A stretch of DNA of 33,455 nucleotides from Desulfobacula sp. (GCF_014237455.1 NZ_JABZFL010000078.1:1-33455), one strand, 5' to 3'; shown: positions 1 through 8,984, counted from the stretch's first letter. Numbers and translations are program-made. The notes: generated by a model not told the origin, from the letters alone.

Positions 1-563
1 TTTAACTGATCAAGTTCAATGGATTCCAAATCAAGATATGTCTCAAAAGAGGCGTTAAAAACTGTATGCGGGTTGAATTTTATATCTTTTAATGTAAGCT
101 CGACAGATTCCTGGTGTTCGGGCAGAAAAGCAAATATTTTTTTAAAATTTCGGACAGATCCTGCAATCGAAAAATCAGCCGGTAACGTGGGTTGCTTTTC
201 TTTTAAAGGATTGGCTTCAATCATTGGACGATCAATTGTTATTTGTTCTATATTGATTTTGCCGCGCAAAAGCGTTTGAATATCAATATCAAATTTTAAA
301 AAGGCAGCGCTTATATTTATTTTATTGTCCGGAGTGAAAGTAAAATTTTCTATGGTGAAGCCTGCTTGCGGAAAAACAGTAAGAGAACATCTGGAAAGAT
401 CAATATTTGCGCCGGTTTTTTGATGTATAAAGAAAGTTATTTTATTTTTTATATAAGAAGTATTGATGACCCGATTAATGATAAAAGGAGATGATAATAA
501 TAAAACAAGGATGAAGATAATGCCGCAAAAAATAATTTTTTTGATTCCTTTGAAAGAGAGCAT
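1..563 (-). CDS. AsmA-like protein, N-terminal part (runs off the left edge)
   Basis: The reading frame is open from an ATG at 563 to the window edge (187 codons, no stop), so only the N-terminus is present. The first ~30 residues form one hydrophobic segment after a short basic start (MLSFKGIKKII...), an uncleaved signal anchor or signal peptide. After it come runs such as INRVI, GANIDLS, FPQAGFTIENFTF and IEQITIDRP, the pattern of AsmA/DUF748-type periplasmic proteins, whose beta-rich repeats are linked in other bacteria to outer-membrane lipid transport and assembly. The start follows an AAAGG at good spacing and lies 10 bases after the stop of the upstream protease gene, so the two are probably cotranscribed. 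The family call rests on motif style only; the exact member cannot be named. Confidence 0.6.
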   Translation of the reverse strand, partial: MLSFKGIKKIIFCGIIFILVLLLSSPFIINRVINTSYIKNKITFFIHQKTGANIDLSRCSLTVFPQAGFTIENFTFTPDNKINISAAFLKFDIDIQTLLRGKINIEQITIDRPMIEANPLKEKQPTLPADFSIAGSVRNFKKIFAFLPEHQESVELTLKDIKFNPHTVFNASFETYLDLESIELDQL

Positions 564-573
564 TACTTACCTT

Positions 574-2646
574 TTACCATGAAAAATGAAAATTATTGGA
601 AAGATTAATAAAATCAGCCATTACAAGATGGGTTTGATCCATTAAAATTTTTTTAGAGTCAATCGTTTCCGTATCATCCCGATCAAATTTTTCTATTGGT
701 GCTTTGTTGATAGCTCTCAAATAATCATTTTCAATATCCAGTTCTAATTGTTCATATCGCTTTTTCCTTGATTTCCGTGCATCCAGATTTAATGAAATGG
801 AGGTTTGAGAATTCAGCTTGGATATCATATCGATTCTTTTGTTCAGATAGGTTAACCCGGGGTCTTTGAGAGATCTTTCCTGGTACCGCGTGGCAAGCTT
901 TGTATGAATGACTTGAAGTTTTCGATAAGGATTGTAGGATGTTCTCACCGTCGTATCCCAGGGAAGGGCGCCATCTAAGGAGCTTTCCCCTGTATCTTCA
1001 ATTTTATATATTTGCGGATATCTCAAATCCGGTATAACACCAAGGCTTTGAGTACTTTCTCCTGATACACGATAAAATTTCGCGCTGGTAATTTTAAGTT
1101 TTCCTTTTCTAAGTGGCTGCAATTCCTGAACAGTTCCTTTACCAAAACTTCTTGTGCCGACAATCACGCCTCGATGATAATCTTTAATAGCGCCGGCAAA
1201 AATCTCAGACGCTGATGCACTCATCCGATTGATTAAAACGATAAGGGGGCCGGAATATTCGATGCCTGGGTCATCATCATATAACCGCGTGATTCTGTGT
1301 TTTGTTTTAATCTGTACGATGGGGCCTGATTTAATGAAAAGTCCAGTCAGCTGGTTTGCTTCTTTTAAGGATCCTCCGCCATTGTCCCTCAAATCAATAA
1401 TCAATCCATCAATGTTTTCTTCTTTTAGTTCACCCAGTAATTTTTTAACGTCTTTTGTTGTACTTTTATAGTCTTTATCCCCCTTAAGGTAGGCATTAAA
1501 ATCAATATAAAAATTGGGAATTTCAATAACACCGATTTTCAGGGGTTGGTTGTTACGGTCAATGGTTATCACACTTCTTTTTGCAGATTGTTCTTCTAAT
1601 TTAACCCGGTCTCTTTTTATTTGAATTGTCTTGGTGGAACTGTTTTTTTTAGCCGGGATAATTTTTAGTCGTACAACTGTATTTTTGGGGCCTCTGATCA
1701 GTTTAACAACATGATCAATGCGTTGACCTATTGTATCTTTTATTTCTCCGGATACTCCCTGTCCCACGCCAATAATCTTATCACCGGGCATGAGTAAATT
1801 TGATTTATCAGCAGGGCCTTTGGAAATTAACCGTACCACCTTGGTATATTCATACTCAGTTTGAAGTACGGCTCCAATGCCTTCAAGAGATAAACTCATA
1901 TGGATATCGAAATCCTCGGAAGCCCGGGGAGGAAAAAATTGAGTATGGGGATCAAAACTTGCCGTAACAGTGTTCATGAAGATTTGAAAAATATCATTTG
2001 AATCGGTTTGCAATAATCGTTTAAGCCGGTTTGAATATATTTTGACAAGCGTATCACTGATTGAAGCATTATCCTGATCATCCAGACTCAATAGAATAAT
2101 ATGATTTTTCAGTTCTTTTTTCCAAAGAGAATAAAGCATGCGTTTATTTGGTTTCCATTGCCGCAAATCATCGTCTATGATCATGGACTCGGTTTTATTA
2201 AAATCCAACTCTTTTTCCCATGTTTTTATCAATAAAGAGATATATTCCAATCTTTCCTTTGATCGTGCCATATATAAATTAAATATTTTGAAAGCCGTCT
2301 TTAGATTTCCCCTTTTAAGTTCATCATCCAGACGAAATTGATATTGTTTGAAGGAATGGATATCGCTCTGGGTGAATAATTGTTTTCTGGGGTCAAGGCG
2401 TTTTAAATATCGATCAAGAATAATCGAGGACATAGTATCATCAAGGTTTTTTTCAAGATAATGATATCGTTCAAGTGCGCGTATAATTTTAACACATTGA
2501 GAGGACTGTTCAGACTCAGGTTTGATTGTGTTGTCAATAGTTGCCCATGAGGATGATGAATATGCGATAAGGACGAGTATGGAAAAAAGATATTTCAAAC
2601 TTTTTGAAATATCGACAGGGCCCATTTTTTTTGATTTAATCGTCAT
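574..2646 (-). CDS. prc: C-terminal processing (tail-specific) protease, S41 family
   Basis: A 690-residue protein close in size to E. coli Prc/Tsp, a periplasmic Ser/Lys protease that degrades proteins from their C-terminal tails. The N-terminus has a signal peptide (hydrophobic run ending SSSSWA, ~residue 35). Residues ~50-240 form the helical N-terminal region, ~242-337 a PDZ domain (SLEGIGAVL ... LMPGDKIIGVG), ~360-540 the S41 core. The catalytic dyad is visible as Ser478 in SASASEI and Lys503 in FGKGTVQ, 25 residues apart as in Prc. An in-frame start 24 bases upstream is possible, but ATG 2646 has AAGGA at proper spacing, and its first codons overlap the end of the upstream GTPase gene by 11 bases, implying translational coupling. 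The AsmA-like gene follows. Family assignment is firm; substrates are unknown. Confidence 0.93.
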   Translation of the reverse strand: MTIKSKKMGPVDISKSLKYLFSILVLIAYSSSSWATIDNTIKPESEQSSQCVKIIRALERYHYLEKNLDDTMSSIILDRYLKRLDPRKQLFTQSDIHSFKQYQFRLDDELKRGNLKTAFKIFNLYMARSKERLEYISLLIKTWEKELDFNKTESMIIDDDLRQWKPNKRMLYSLWKKELKNHIILLSLDDQDNASISDTLVKIYSNRLKRLLQTDSNDIFQIFMNTVTASFDPHTQFFPPRASEDFDIHMSLSLEGIGAVLQTEYEYTKVVRLISKGPADKSNLLMPGDKIIGVGQGVSGEIKDTIGQRIDHVVKLIRGPKNTVVRLKIIPAKKNSSTKTIQIKRDRVKLEEQSAKRSVITIDRNNQPLKIGVIEIPNFYIDFNAYLKGDKDYKSTTKDVKKLLGELKEENIDGLIIDLRDNGGGSLKEANQLTGLFIKSGPIVQIKTKHRITRLYDDDPGIEYSGPLIVLINRMSASASEIFAGAIKDYHRGVIVGTRSFGKGTVQELQPLRKGKLKITSAKFYRVSGESTQSLGVIPDLRYPQIYKIEDTGESSLDGALPWDTTVRTSYNPYRKLQVIHTKLATRYQERSLKDPGLTYLNKRIDMISKLNSQTSISLNLDARKSRKKRYEQLELDIENDYLRAINKAPIEKFDRDDTETIDSKKILMDQTHLVMADFINLSNNFHFSW

Positions 2647-3478
2647 GTTCCAGATCCTTTGGCGTTTCAAAATTTATTCTTCCTATTTTACCGGCCCTGA
2701 GTTCACGAATCAATACTTCAGACGCTTTCTGAAAATCCACGATACCTCCTTTTTTCAGGCATCCCCTTGCAGAACCAATCTTTTCTATAAGTGTCAGCTC
2801 ATCGTCTGGTAAAGTTTTTAAAAAAGGATACCGCTGCATCAATAAGTCCGGATATCTCTTGATTAAAAGTTTGGCAGCAAAAAATCCTATGTCATTATAA
2901 TCAATGGCAGTATCAGATATCGCACCGCTTGCTGCCAGGATATAGGCTCTTTTCTCTGGTTCTATCACCGGCCATAATATCCCCGGTGTATCATAAATAT
3001 CAATATTATTTTTTAAACTGGTTCGTTGCTGGTGCCGGGTGATTGCAGGCACATCCCCGATTTTTGCAATTTTTTTTCCTGCAAGTGAATTCAAAATAGT
3101 GGATTTCCCTGTGTTTGGGATACCTAAAACCATTACTTTTATTTTCCTGGCTCGATTTCTGTCAATTTTGTTCACACAATAATTTAATGCCTCGTATGCC
3201 TGGGATTTATGGGTGCCGCAAATTGAGATGGCAGATGTCCCTTCTTTTTTTTTAAAATAATCAAGCCATAGTTTTGTTTGTTCCGGGTCTGCCAGATCGT
3301 TTTTATTTAAAACCTTTAATCTGAATTTGTCTTTACAGATTTTATTTACGAACGGATTAGCACTTGCCTCAGGCAGTCTTGCATCTAAAATTTCTAAAAC
3401 AGCATCCACTTTAGATATGGCTTTTTTAAGCAGGTTTTTTGTTTCAAGCATATGTCCTGGAAACCATTGAATCGTCAT
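2636..3478 (-). CDS. rbgA: Ribosome biogenesis GTPase RbgA/YlqF
   Basis: A 280-residue circularly permuted GTPase, the usual length for RbgA (YlqF), which assists late assembly of the 50S ribosomal subunit in the cytoplasm. The permuted motif order is seen directly: G4 NKND (58-61) comes first, then the P-loop GIPNTGKST (119-127), then G3 DTPG (163-166). The N-terminus IQWFPGHM is the characteristic YlqF/RbgA signature. The C-terminal segment (from ~200) is the helical RNA-binding region. The gene lies between a suhB-like gene (55 bases upstream) and prc (11-base overlap), all on the minus strand. Confidence 0.93.
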   Translation of the reverse strand: MTIQWFPGHMLETKNLLKKAISKVDAVLEILDARLPEASANPFVNKICKDKFRLKVLNKNDLADPEQTKLWLDYFKKKEGTSAISICGTHKSQAYEALNYCVNKIDRNRARKIKVMVLGIPNTGKSTILNSLAGKKIAKIGDVPAITRHQQRTSLKNNIDIYDTPGILWPVIEPEKRAYILAASGAISDTAIDYNDIGFFAAKLLIKRYPDLLMQRYPFLKTLPDDELTLIEKIGSARGCLKKGGIVDFQKASEVLIRELRAGKIGRINFETPKDLEHDD

Positions 3479-3533
3479 TTTTTTTATTGCTCTTTTTTTA
3501 TTTGGTCAATTTTATCTTTCATAACATATGGAT

Positions 3534-4307
3534 TTATTTGAAGTTTTCAATCAACTTCTTTTGAAGATATTTGTTGGTTGCGATGATTCCCTGTTCGGGA
3601 AAATTAACCCCTCCTTTGAAATCACATATAGTTCCCCCTGCCTGCTCAACAATAAAAGCACCTGCTGCAATATCATAAATATTTAAATTCATTTCCCAGA
3701 AGCCGTCAAGTCTGCCGCATGCCACATAACAAAGATCAATCGCTGCAGAACCATATCGTCGAATATCTCTTAACTTTGGAACAATTTTATTAAAATAGGA
3801 AAGGTTGTTGGTTGGAAGATTCGCTCTTAAACAGGCAAATCCTGTAGCCATGACACAATTAATAAGTTTGTCGGCTTTTGAGACACAAATAGAATGATCA
3901 TTTAAAAAAACGCCGCTATCTTTGTCCGCATAAAACAATTCATCCAAACTTGGTGAAAAGACAGCACCGCAAATAGTTTGACCCTGATACTGCACAGCGA
4001 TACTGATGGAATAAAATGGTTGTTGATGAACAAAAGAGGTGGTCCCGTCTATTGGATCAATAATCCATAGATAATTTGAAAAAAAATGGGTCCTGCCGGT
4101 TTCTTCTCCAAAAATATCATGTGAAGGATACCTTGCTCTGATATTTTTAATGATAAAGTCTTCAACTTTTTTATCGGTAATGGTGACCAGGTCTTTTTTA
4201 TTTTTAAAATTTACATCTGAAGGCCTTAAAAGCGTTTGTTCTTTTTTGCAAATACTGCCGGCCTGTTTAATAAGATCTTTTAAAAATGTTATCAATTGCG
4301 CACCCAA
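3534..4307 (-). CDS. suhB: Inositol-1-monophosphatase family protein
   Basis: A 257-residue member of the Mg2+-dependent, Li+-sensitive phosphatase family. Metal-binding motifs are present: Glu68 in GEETG, Asp84 and Asp87 in WIIDPIDGTTSF, and Asp212 in IYDIAAGA, where the usual Trp of WDxAAG is Tyr. The family hydrolyses inositol monophosphate and, in some members, fructose-1,6-bisphosphate or PAP; E. coli SuhB also has a role in rRNA transcription. Which substrate applies cannot be read from sequence. It is the first gene of the minus-strand group and is divergent from the gene at 4424. Confidence 0.88.
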   Translation of the reverse strand: MGAQLITFLKDLIKQAGSICKKEQTLLRPSDVNFKNKKDLVTITDKKVEDFIIKNIRARYPSHDIFGEETGRTHFFSNYLWIIDPIDGTTSFVHQQPFYSISIAVQYQGQTICGAVFSPSLDELFYADKDSGVFLNDHSICVSKADKLINCVMATGFACLRANLPTNNLSYFNKIVPKLRDIRRYGSAAIDLCYVACGRLDGFWEMNLNIYDIAAGAFIVEQAGGTICDFKGGVNFPEQGIIATNKYLQKKLIENFK

Positions 4308-4423
4308 ATGGTTTTAATTTAAATTTTTCATAATGAATGATACACTAATTTTTTTTTTCCTCAAGTTCTTCCTTGAAAGAATTATTTATATAGGTTAAGC
4401 ATCTACCTCACAGGGAAAACGAT
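4308..4423. promoter_or_regulatory. Divergent intergenic region between the suhB-like gene and the 4424 gene
   Basis: This 116-base AT-rich gap must hold the promoters of two divergent genes. A TATATA at 4387-4392 is a candidate -10 for the plus-strand gene, but no good -35 lies at the right distance, so no promoter is fixed. A T10 tract sits at about 4349-4358. Confidence 0.3.
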
Positions 4424-5014
4424 ATGCCATTATCATTCAGATCGAAAAGTCATGGAAACATTGCATTCGGATTTTTTAACATTGAGTCGGATATGCTGTT
4501 GCTGGAAAACCATTTTTTTTTTGCAGATGATTTTTGCACGTGGTTGAGTCAGATGGCAAAAGAGGATGATGCTGGATGCAAAAGGTTTCGATACCCGGTA
4601 TATTATATTGCTGATTCCAATGATATCGGGGATCTGATGGGGGCTATCCACGGAATGCGGTTTACCGGATTTATCGGAAAATTGTATACGCTTTTTCCTT
4701 TTCCCGATGATCCAAAGGCTTTCAAACAGAATCCAAAAGGATATCAAACCCGGAAGATTGTTACAGCCCAGATCCAAGGTATTTCAAAAAAGAGAGAGAT
4801 TTTGATTGAATTTTTAAAGGACGGGCAGGTTCATATCGGCCGATATGTGTTTGATATAAGGGTATTCCACGAGTTAATCCGATATGTCTGGCAGGGCGGG
4901 TATCCCCGCTGGAAAGATGAGATACGGCCGAAATATGTAGTAGAGATGAAAGAGTGTATTCAAAAAAGCCGCAACTCCTTTTTTCAGGGAATGTTTTCAT
5001 CGCAAGAGATTTGA
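4424..5014 (+). CDS. Unrecognised 196-residue protein
   Basis: I do not recognise this family. The protein is soluble: it has no signal peptide or membrane segment. It is rich in aromatic residues with mixed alpha/beta character (DMLLLENHFFFADDF, PVYYIADSNDIGDLMGAIHG, REILIEFLKDGQVHIGRYVFDIRVFHELI). It has two Cys (in FCTW and AGCKRF), plus one near the end (KECIQK), without a clear metal motif. The ATG follows a weak CAGGGAAAA. It ends 47 bases before the aminotransferase start on the same strand, so both may share a message. The length and stable reading frame support a real gene; an opposing frame at 4433-4777 is its shadow. Confidence 0.7.
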   Translation: MPLSFRSKSHGNIAFGFFNIESDMLLLENHFFFADDFCTWLSQMAKEDDAGCKRFRYPVYYIADSNDIGDLMGAIHGMRFTGFIGKLYTLFPFPDDPKAFKQNPKGYQTRKIVTAQIQGISKKREILIEFLKDGQVHIGRYVFDIRVFHELIRYVWQGGYPRWKDEIRPKYVVEMKECIQKSRNSFFQGMFSSQEI

Positions 5015-5061
5015 TGTATGGTAAGAAAATTGTAAATTCTAATTTCGAAAGGAAAATCCTT

Positions 5062-6234
5062 ATGCCTATTGCAGATAAGATGGTTAAAATGGTTGAATCA
5101 GCATCTATGATCCGGAAGATGTTTGAAGAAGGGATACGGATGAGAGAAAAGTATGGAGCTGATAATGTATTCGACTTCTCCCTTGGAAATCCCGATGTTC
5201 CGCCACCGGCAGTTGTAAAAGAGACCTTGCTGGAGCTGATAAACAGCAAGACCATATCCCACGGGTATATGCCCAACCCGGGATATCCCCATGTACGGCA
5301 GGCTGTGGCGGATTACCTGAACAAAGAATACAATGTGGGGATCACATCAGATTTGATTGTGATGACCGCGGGTGCGGCAGGGGCCTTGAATGATATATTG
5401 CGGGCATTGTTAAATCCGGGAGAGGATATTCTTACACCGGCACCCTATTTTGTCGGGTATAACCAGTATGCTTTTGTTGCCGGTGCAAACTTAAAAACCG
5501 TGGCATCATTTTCTGATTTCCATCTCGACCTTGATGCTATTGAGGGGGCCATTACTGAAAACACACGAGTCATGCTGATTAATACTCCCAATAACCCGAC
5601 CGGTGCCGTGTATACCAAAGAAGAACTGAATGGACTTGGAAAGGTGCTGGATGCAACAAGCGAAAAATTCGGGAAACGGATTTACCTGATTTCTGATGAG
5701 CCTTACAGAAAGATTGTCTATGATGTTGATGTTCCGTCTGTCTTTGACGTCTATCCCCATACTATAGTTCTCACCTCGTATTCCAAGGAACTCTCCCTGG
5801 CAGGCGAGAGAATCGGGTATCTTGCCATTCACCCCGAGGCTGAGGATGCGGCCATGATTGCAGGAGCGGCCGGGGTTACAAATACCATGATGTATGTAAA
5901 TGCACCGGCTCTTTTTCAGCAGGTCGTGGGGCAGCTTCAGGGGGTTTCAGTTGATATTGATATATATAAGAGACGGCGTGACATGTTTTGTGAAGGACTT
6001 CATGGGACAGGGTATGAATTTTACGTGCCTCAGGGTGCATTTTATCTGTTTCCCAAAAGCCCCATAGAAAATGATGTGGAATTTGTAACTATCTTAAGCA
6101 AACAAAATATTCTTGCCGTTCCAGGAGCAGCGTTTGGCGGGCCAGGCCATTTCAGGCTATCCTATGCAGTACCTGACAAAACTATTACCGGCTCTTTTGA
6201 AGGATTCAAAAAAGCCTTTGACAGTGTAAAATAA
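5062..6234 (+). CDS. PLP-dependent class I aminotransferase
   Basis: A 390-residue fold-type I aminotransferase of the aspartate aminotransferase superfamily. Visible landmarks: FSLGNPDVPPP near the N-terminus, NTPNNPTGAVY (Asn178), SDEPYRKI (Asp212, Tyr215), the PLP Schiff-base lysine in TSYSKELSLAGERIGY (Lys242) and Arg250. The amino donor is not predictable. The frame is open back to 4954 inside the upstream gene, but ATG 5062 has AAAGGA 8 bases ahead and begins at a typical N-terminus (MPIADKMVKMV), so I chose it. It converges with the ATPase gene, with 13 bases between stops. Confidence 0.9.
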   Translation: MPIADKMVKMVESASMIRKMFEEGIRMREKYGADNVFDFSLGNPDVPPPAVVKETLLELINSKTISHGYMPNPGYPHVRQAVADYLNKEYNVGITSDLIVMTAGAAGALNDILRALLNPGEDILTPAPYFVGYNQYAFVAGANLKTVASFSDFHLDLDAIEGAITENTRVMLINTPNNPTGAVYTKEELNGLGKVLDATSEKFGKRIYLISDEPYRKIVYDVDVPSVFDVYPHTIVLTSYSKELSLAGERIGYLAIHPEAEDAAMIAGAAGVTNTMMYVNAPALFQQVVGQLQGVSVDIDIYKRRRDMFCEGLHGTGYEFYVPQGAFYLFPKSPIENDVEFVTILSKQNILAVPGAAFGGPGHFRLSYAVPDKTITGSFEGFKKAFDSVK

Positions 6235-6247
6235 AATTTTAATTCCA

Positions 6248-6976
6248 TTAAACAGATTCGGTTTTTATGAATTCACCTGGATTATTCATAAAATTTTTAT
6301 AGATTTTATGATACTCTGTGTCCTCGTACTGAATGGGTTCAATAACGGGGTTGTCAAAGCTGTAAATCCGGGATTCCGGGCAGGCCATCAAAAAAGGGGA
6401 ATGGGTTGCAATAATAAACTGGGCATGGCCCTGTCGGCTGATTTTGATCAGAAGATTTAAAAGCTCAATCAAAGATGAGGGAGACAATGCTGTCTCGGGT
6501 TCATCCAGAAAGTATAATCCTTTGATCTTATATCTTGATTGAAAATATGACATGAGTGACTGACCGTGGGATTGGGTAATCAGGGATTTTCCTCCGAAAT
6601 ATTTGAGCATTTCAGAGTCATTGATGGCCCATTCCTCAAGATTCTTGGCAAAATGGGAAAATATCTGGGACCCGAAAAAGGAACCTGGGACCGGACCGTT
6701 TTCCCATCGAATGGAAATGGTTTTGTACAGGTCTTCTTCATGGGGGTTTTGTTCACACCTTAAATTGAACTCACTCTGCCAGATGTGAATGCCGCATCTA
6801 TAGGCGATGGCTTTGAGCAAAGTTGATTTTCCGGTACCGTTTTCACCGATGAAAAGCGTGACCGGACTGTTGAATCTGATCCGCTCTGTATTTTGAAATA
6901 TTTTCAGCTTAAAGGGATAAAAATCTAAAACAGGAAACTTTTTTGAATGGATGTTTACCTGTTTTAAAAAGATCAA
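6248..6976 (-). CDS. ABC-type AAA ATPase, COG3910-like
   Basis: A 242-residue stand-alone ATPase with ABC-type motifs: Walker A GENGTGKS (44-51), a signature-like QSHGQS (~135-140), Walker B GLYFLDEPETALSP (Asp158, Glu159) and a switch His192 in IATHSP. There is no membrane domain and no transporter partner nearby. The architecture matches the predicted ATPases of COG3910, whose role is not established. The start is TTG, overlapping the TGA stop of the upstream gene (TTGA), with AAGGA ahead, so translation is probably coupled to the Cys-rich protein. Related small ATPases occur in repair and in phage defence, but nothing here shows which. Confidence 0.82.
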   Translation of the reverse strand: MIFLKQVNIHSKKFPVLDFYPFKLKIFQNTERIRFNSPVTLFIGENGTGKSTLLKAIAYRCGIHIWQSEFNLRCEQNPHEEDLYKTISIRWENGPVPGSFFGSQIFSHFAKNLEEWAINDSEMLKYFGGKSLITQSHGQSLMSYFQSRYKIKGLYFLDEPETALSPSSLIELLNLLIKISRQGHAQFIIATHSPFLMACPESRIYSFDNPVIEPIQYEDTEYHKIYKNFMNNPGEFIKTESV

Positions 6977-7281
6977 ATCTGTTTTCCTTTTTTTATTTTG
7001 GCCTGTTCAATCAAATCAAACAACGATGTGATTTTGGGTTTTCCCTTGTTTAAAAAGGCTTTTTGAAAGTCTTCTTTACTCAATTCGTCGGTAAGATAGG
7101 CATGAACATCAAAGTGGTTATACCAGCAGTCAAGGGTTTTAAAACAGGGTAGCCCGCTGTTTTCAGACCGGCAATAGGGAAAATTGATCTGATGCCCAAG
7201 TCTCGGGCACCGGATGTTGAACGATTTTTCCGGTGGATCTGCCCGAAGGGCATCGGTATTTTCATTCTTGGGTGTTGTCAT
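6973..7281 (-). CDS. Small Cys-rich protein (102 aa), possible metal-binding
   Basis: A 102-residue soluble protein of unknown function. The core at ~residues 25-55 holds four Cys and a His: RCPRLGHQI, YCRSENSG, PCFKTLDCW. The spacing suggests Zn or Fe-S binding, but this is not shown. Similar CPRLG...YC...C...DCW segments occur, from memory, in small deltaproteobacterial proteins of unknown role. A longer frame from 7323 exists, but its start lies inside the stem-loop at 7303-7345; ATG 7281 with GGGA upstream is preferred. It overlaps the ATPase start by 4 bases, so the two probably act together. Confidence 0.65.
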   Translation of the reverse strand: MTTPKNENTDALRADPPEKSFNIRCPRLGHQINFPYCRSENSGLPCFKTLDCWYNHFDVHAYLTDELSKEDFQKAFLNKGKPKITSLFDLIEQAKIKKGKQI

Positions 7282-7302
7282 TTGATTCCCGGGGTTTAAA
7301 TT

Positions 7303-7345
7303 GACCTTCAGCCGTCTTTGCATCGCTCAAAGGCGGCTGAAGGTC
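7303..7345 (-). terminator. Strong stem-loop between trpB2 and the Cys-rich gene
   Basis: A perfect 12-bp inverted repeat (GACCTTCAGCCG / CGGCTGAAGGTC) continues inward through a G-T wobble and CTTTG/CAAAG, leaving a 7-base loop (CATCGCT). In the direction of trpB2 transcription it is followed by AATTTAAA, not a full U tract. It is either a terminator for trpB2 or an mRNA-stabilising/attenuating hairpin. Confidence 0.7.
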
Positions 7346-7359
7346 GGTTTTCATTGGAT

Positions 7360-8733
7360 TTAAGTTGCCTGTCTGGGTTTGGGTAAGGATTCAATATCTT
7401 TTAATGCCGCATCAATCTGTTCCTGGGGCAGATCATGATCAGCCAGATTTCCCCTGAGATAAGATTCATATGCAGCAAGATCCACAAGACCATGGCCGCT
7501 CCAGTTAAACAGGATGGTTTTTTCCTTGCCTTCTTCTTTGGCTTTAAGTGCTTCACGAATGGTTATAGCAACGGCATGGTTGCATTCAGGCGCACTGATA
7601 TACCCTTCGGATTGGGCAAAGGTGAGGCCTGCCTCAAAAGTTTCCAACTGGTGGATGGATTCAGGGCGGATAATGCCGTCTAAAATCAGCTGGCTGACAA
7701 TGGGTGCCATGCCATGATATCGCAATCCGCCTGCATGGATGGGTGCCGGTACAAAATTGTGCCCCAGGGTATGCATGGGTATAAGGGGTGTCATTTGGAC
7801 GGTATCCCCGAAATCATAGGCAAATGGTCCCCGGGTCATGGTGGGACAGGAGGTCGGTTCTACAGCAATAATATCGATCTCTTTTCCGTTTATTTTATCC
7901 AGGGCAAAGGGAAAGGCAAGGCCTGCAAAATTACTGCCGCCACCCGCGCTTCCGATAATCACATCAGGATAATCTCCCGCCATTTCCATTTGTTTTATGG
8001 CCTCAAGGCCGATGATGCTCTGATGGATCATAACATGATTCAATACACTGCCTAAAGCATATTTGGTGTTGTCATCGGCAACCGCTTCTTCCACTGCCTC
8101 GCTGATGGCCATGCCAAGGCTTCCCGGACAATCAGGGTCTCTTTCAAGGATACTTCGGCCGGCCGCTGTTTCATTGCTTGGGCTTGCCGTACAATTGGCC
8201 CCCCAGGTTTCCATCATCATGCGGCGGTAAGGTTTCTGGTTGTAAGAAATTTTTACCATGAACACCTTGCATTCAATTCCGAAAAAGGAACAGCACATGG
8301 CAAGGGCGCTGCCCCATTGGCCAGCACCTGTTTCCGTGGTGATTTTTTTGGTGCCCGCCACCTTGTTGTAATAGGCCTGGGCAAGGGCTGTGTTGGGTTT
8401 ATGGCTGCCGGCAGGAGAAACGCCTTCGTTTTTAAAATAAATTTTTGCCGGTGTGTCAAGGACTTTTTCAAGATTGTAGGCCCTGTAAAGCGGGGAAGGA
8501 CGCCATATAGTATATTTGTCTAAAACTTCTTCCGGGATGTCAATCCAGCGGTCTGTACTTACTTCCTGTTCAATCAGGTTCATTGGGAAAATCGGAGCAA
8601 AATCTTCAGGCCCGGCCGGCTGCCCGGTTCCGGGATGAAGTGGTGGTTCCATGGGAGTCGGCATATCTGCCATAATGTTATACCATTTTCGCGGCATGTC
8701 TTGTTCGGTTAATACATACTTTTTGGTTCTCAT
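7360..8733 (-). CDS. trpB2: Tryptophan synthase beta chain, TrpB2 type
   Basis: A 457-residue PLP enzyme, longer than TrpB1 (~400), with the N-terminal extension of the TrpB2 class ([25 protein letters not shown]). The PLP lysine is Lys112 in [22 protein letters not shown] and the phosphate-binding [11 protein letters not shown] are present. Known TrpB2 enzymes make tryptophan from indole and serine, often without TrpA. No trpA or other trp gene is in the window, so an indole-salvage role is plausible but inferred. Start: ATG with AAGGAGG 5 bases upstream. A stem-loop follows the stop. Confidence 0.92.
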   Translation of the reverse strand: MRTKKYVLTEQDMPRKWYNIMADMPTPMEPPLHPGTGQPAGPEDFAPIFPMNLIEQEVSTDRWIDIPEEVLDKYTIWRPSPLYRAYNLEKVLDTPAKIYFKNEGVSPAGSHKPNTALAQAYYNKVAGTKKITTETGAGQWGSALAMCCSFFGIECKVFMVKISYNQKPYRRMMMETWGANCTASPSNETAAGRSILERDPDCPGSLGMAISEAVEEAVADDNTKYALGSVLNHVMIHQSIIGLEAIKQMEMAGDYPDVIIGSAGGGSNFAGLAFPFALDKINGKEIDIIAVEPTSCPTMTRGPFAYDFGDTVQMTPLIPMHTLGHNFVPAPIHAGGLRYHGMAPIVSQLILDGIIRPESIHQLETFEAGLTFAQSEGYISAPECNHAVAITIREALKAKEEGKEKTILFNWSGHGLVDLAAYESYLRGNLADHDLPQEQIDAALKDIESLPKPRQAT

Positions 8734-8955
8734 AAGTCCTCCTTCTTCGCAATTAGCGTTATGGGTTCAAAACTCGTAGGAAATATTAAAAAATATTTAT
8801 TGAACATGTAATGCCTATAAATTGAACAGGTTTGACGTCATTTCAATTTTTTATGAGAATAAGCGGGTCAAGTCAAGCATTAAATTCACTGTTAGGTTCT
8901 AAATGGCAGCACTATGATTTCACTGTCATCACCTGATTTAAAAAAGCAATATTTC
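8734..8955. other. Intergenic region upstream of trpB2 and the tRNA
   Basis: About 220 bases without a credible gene. It should carry the trpB2 promoter on the minus strand: a TTGACT at about 8866-8871 (minus strand) has an AT-rich TAAAAA 17 bases downstream, a weak candidate. An 8-bp palindrome TGACGTCA lies near 8834. No T-box, trp leader peptide or riboswitch was recognised. Confidence 0.3.
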
Positions 8956-8984
8956 TTGACACATTTTTTAAAGAGTGATAAAAG
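8956..8984 (+). promoter_or_regulatory. Possible promoter of tRNA-Pro
   Basis: A consensus -35 TTGACA at 8956-8961 is followed 17 bases later by TAAAAG (8979-8984), a poor -10. The position, 30 bases ahead of the tRNA, fits. The -35 is convincing; the -10 is not. Confidence 0.4.

Noticed and set aside
19-279. 86-codon plus-strand frame at the left edge
   Set aside because: It opposes the AsmA-like reading frame, which has a signal anchor, a ribosome-binding site and fits the operon.
8830-8845. TGACGTCA palindrome as an operator of trpB2
   Set aside because: Only 8 bases, single copy and no known matching regulator; compatible with chance.
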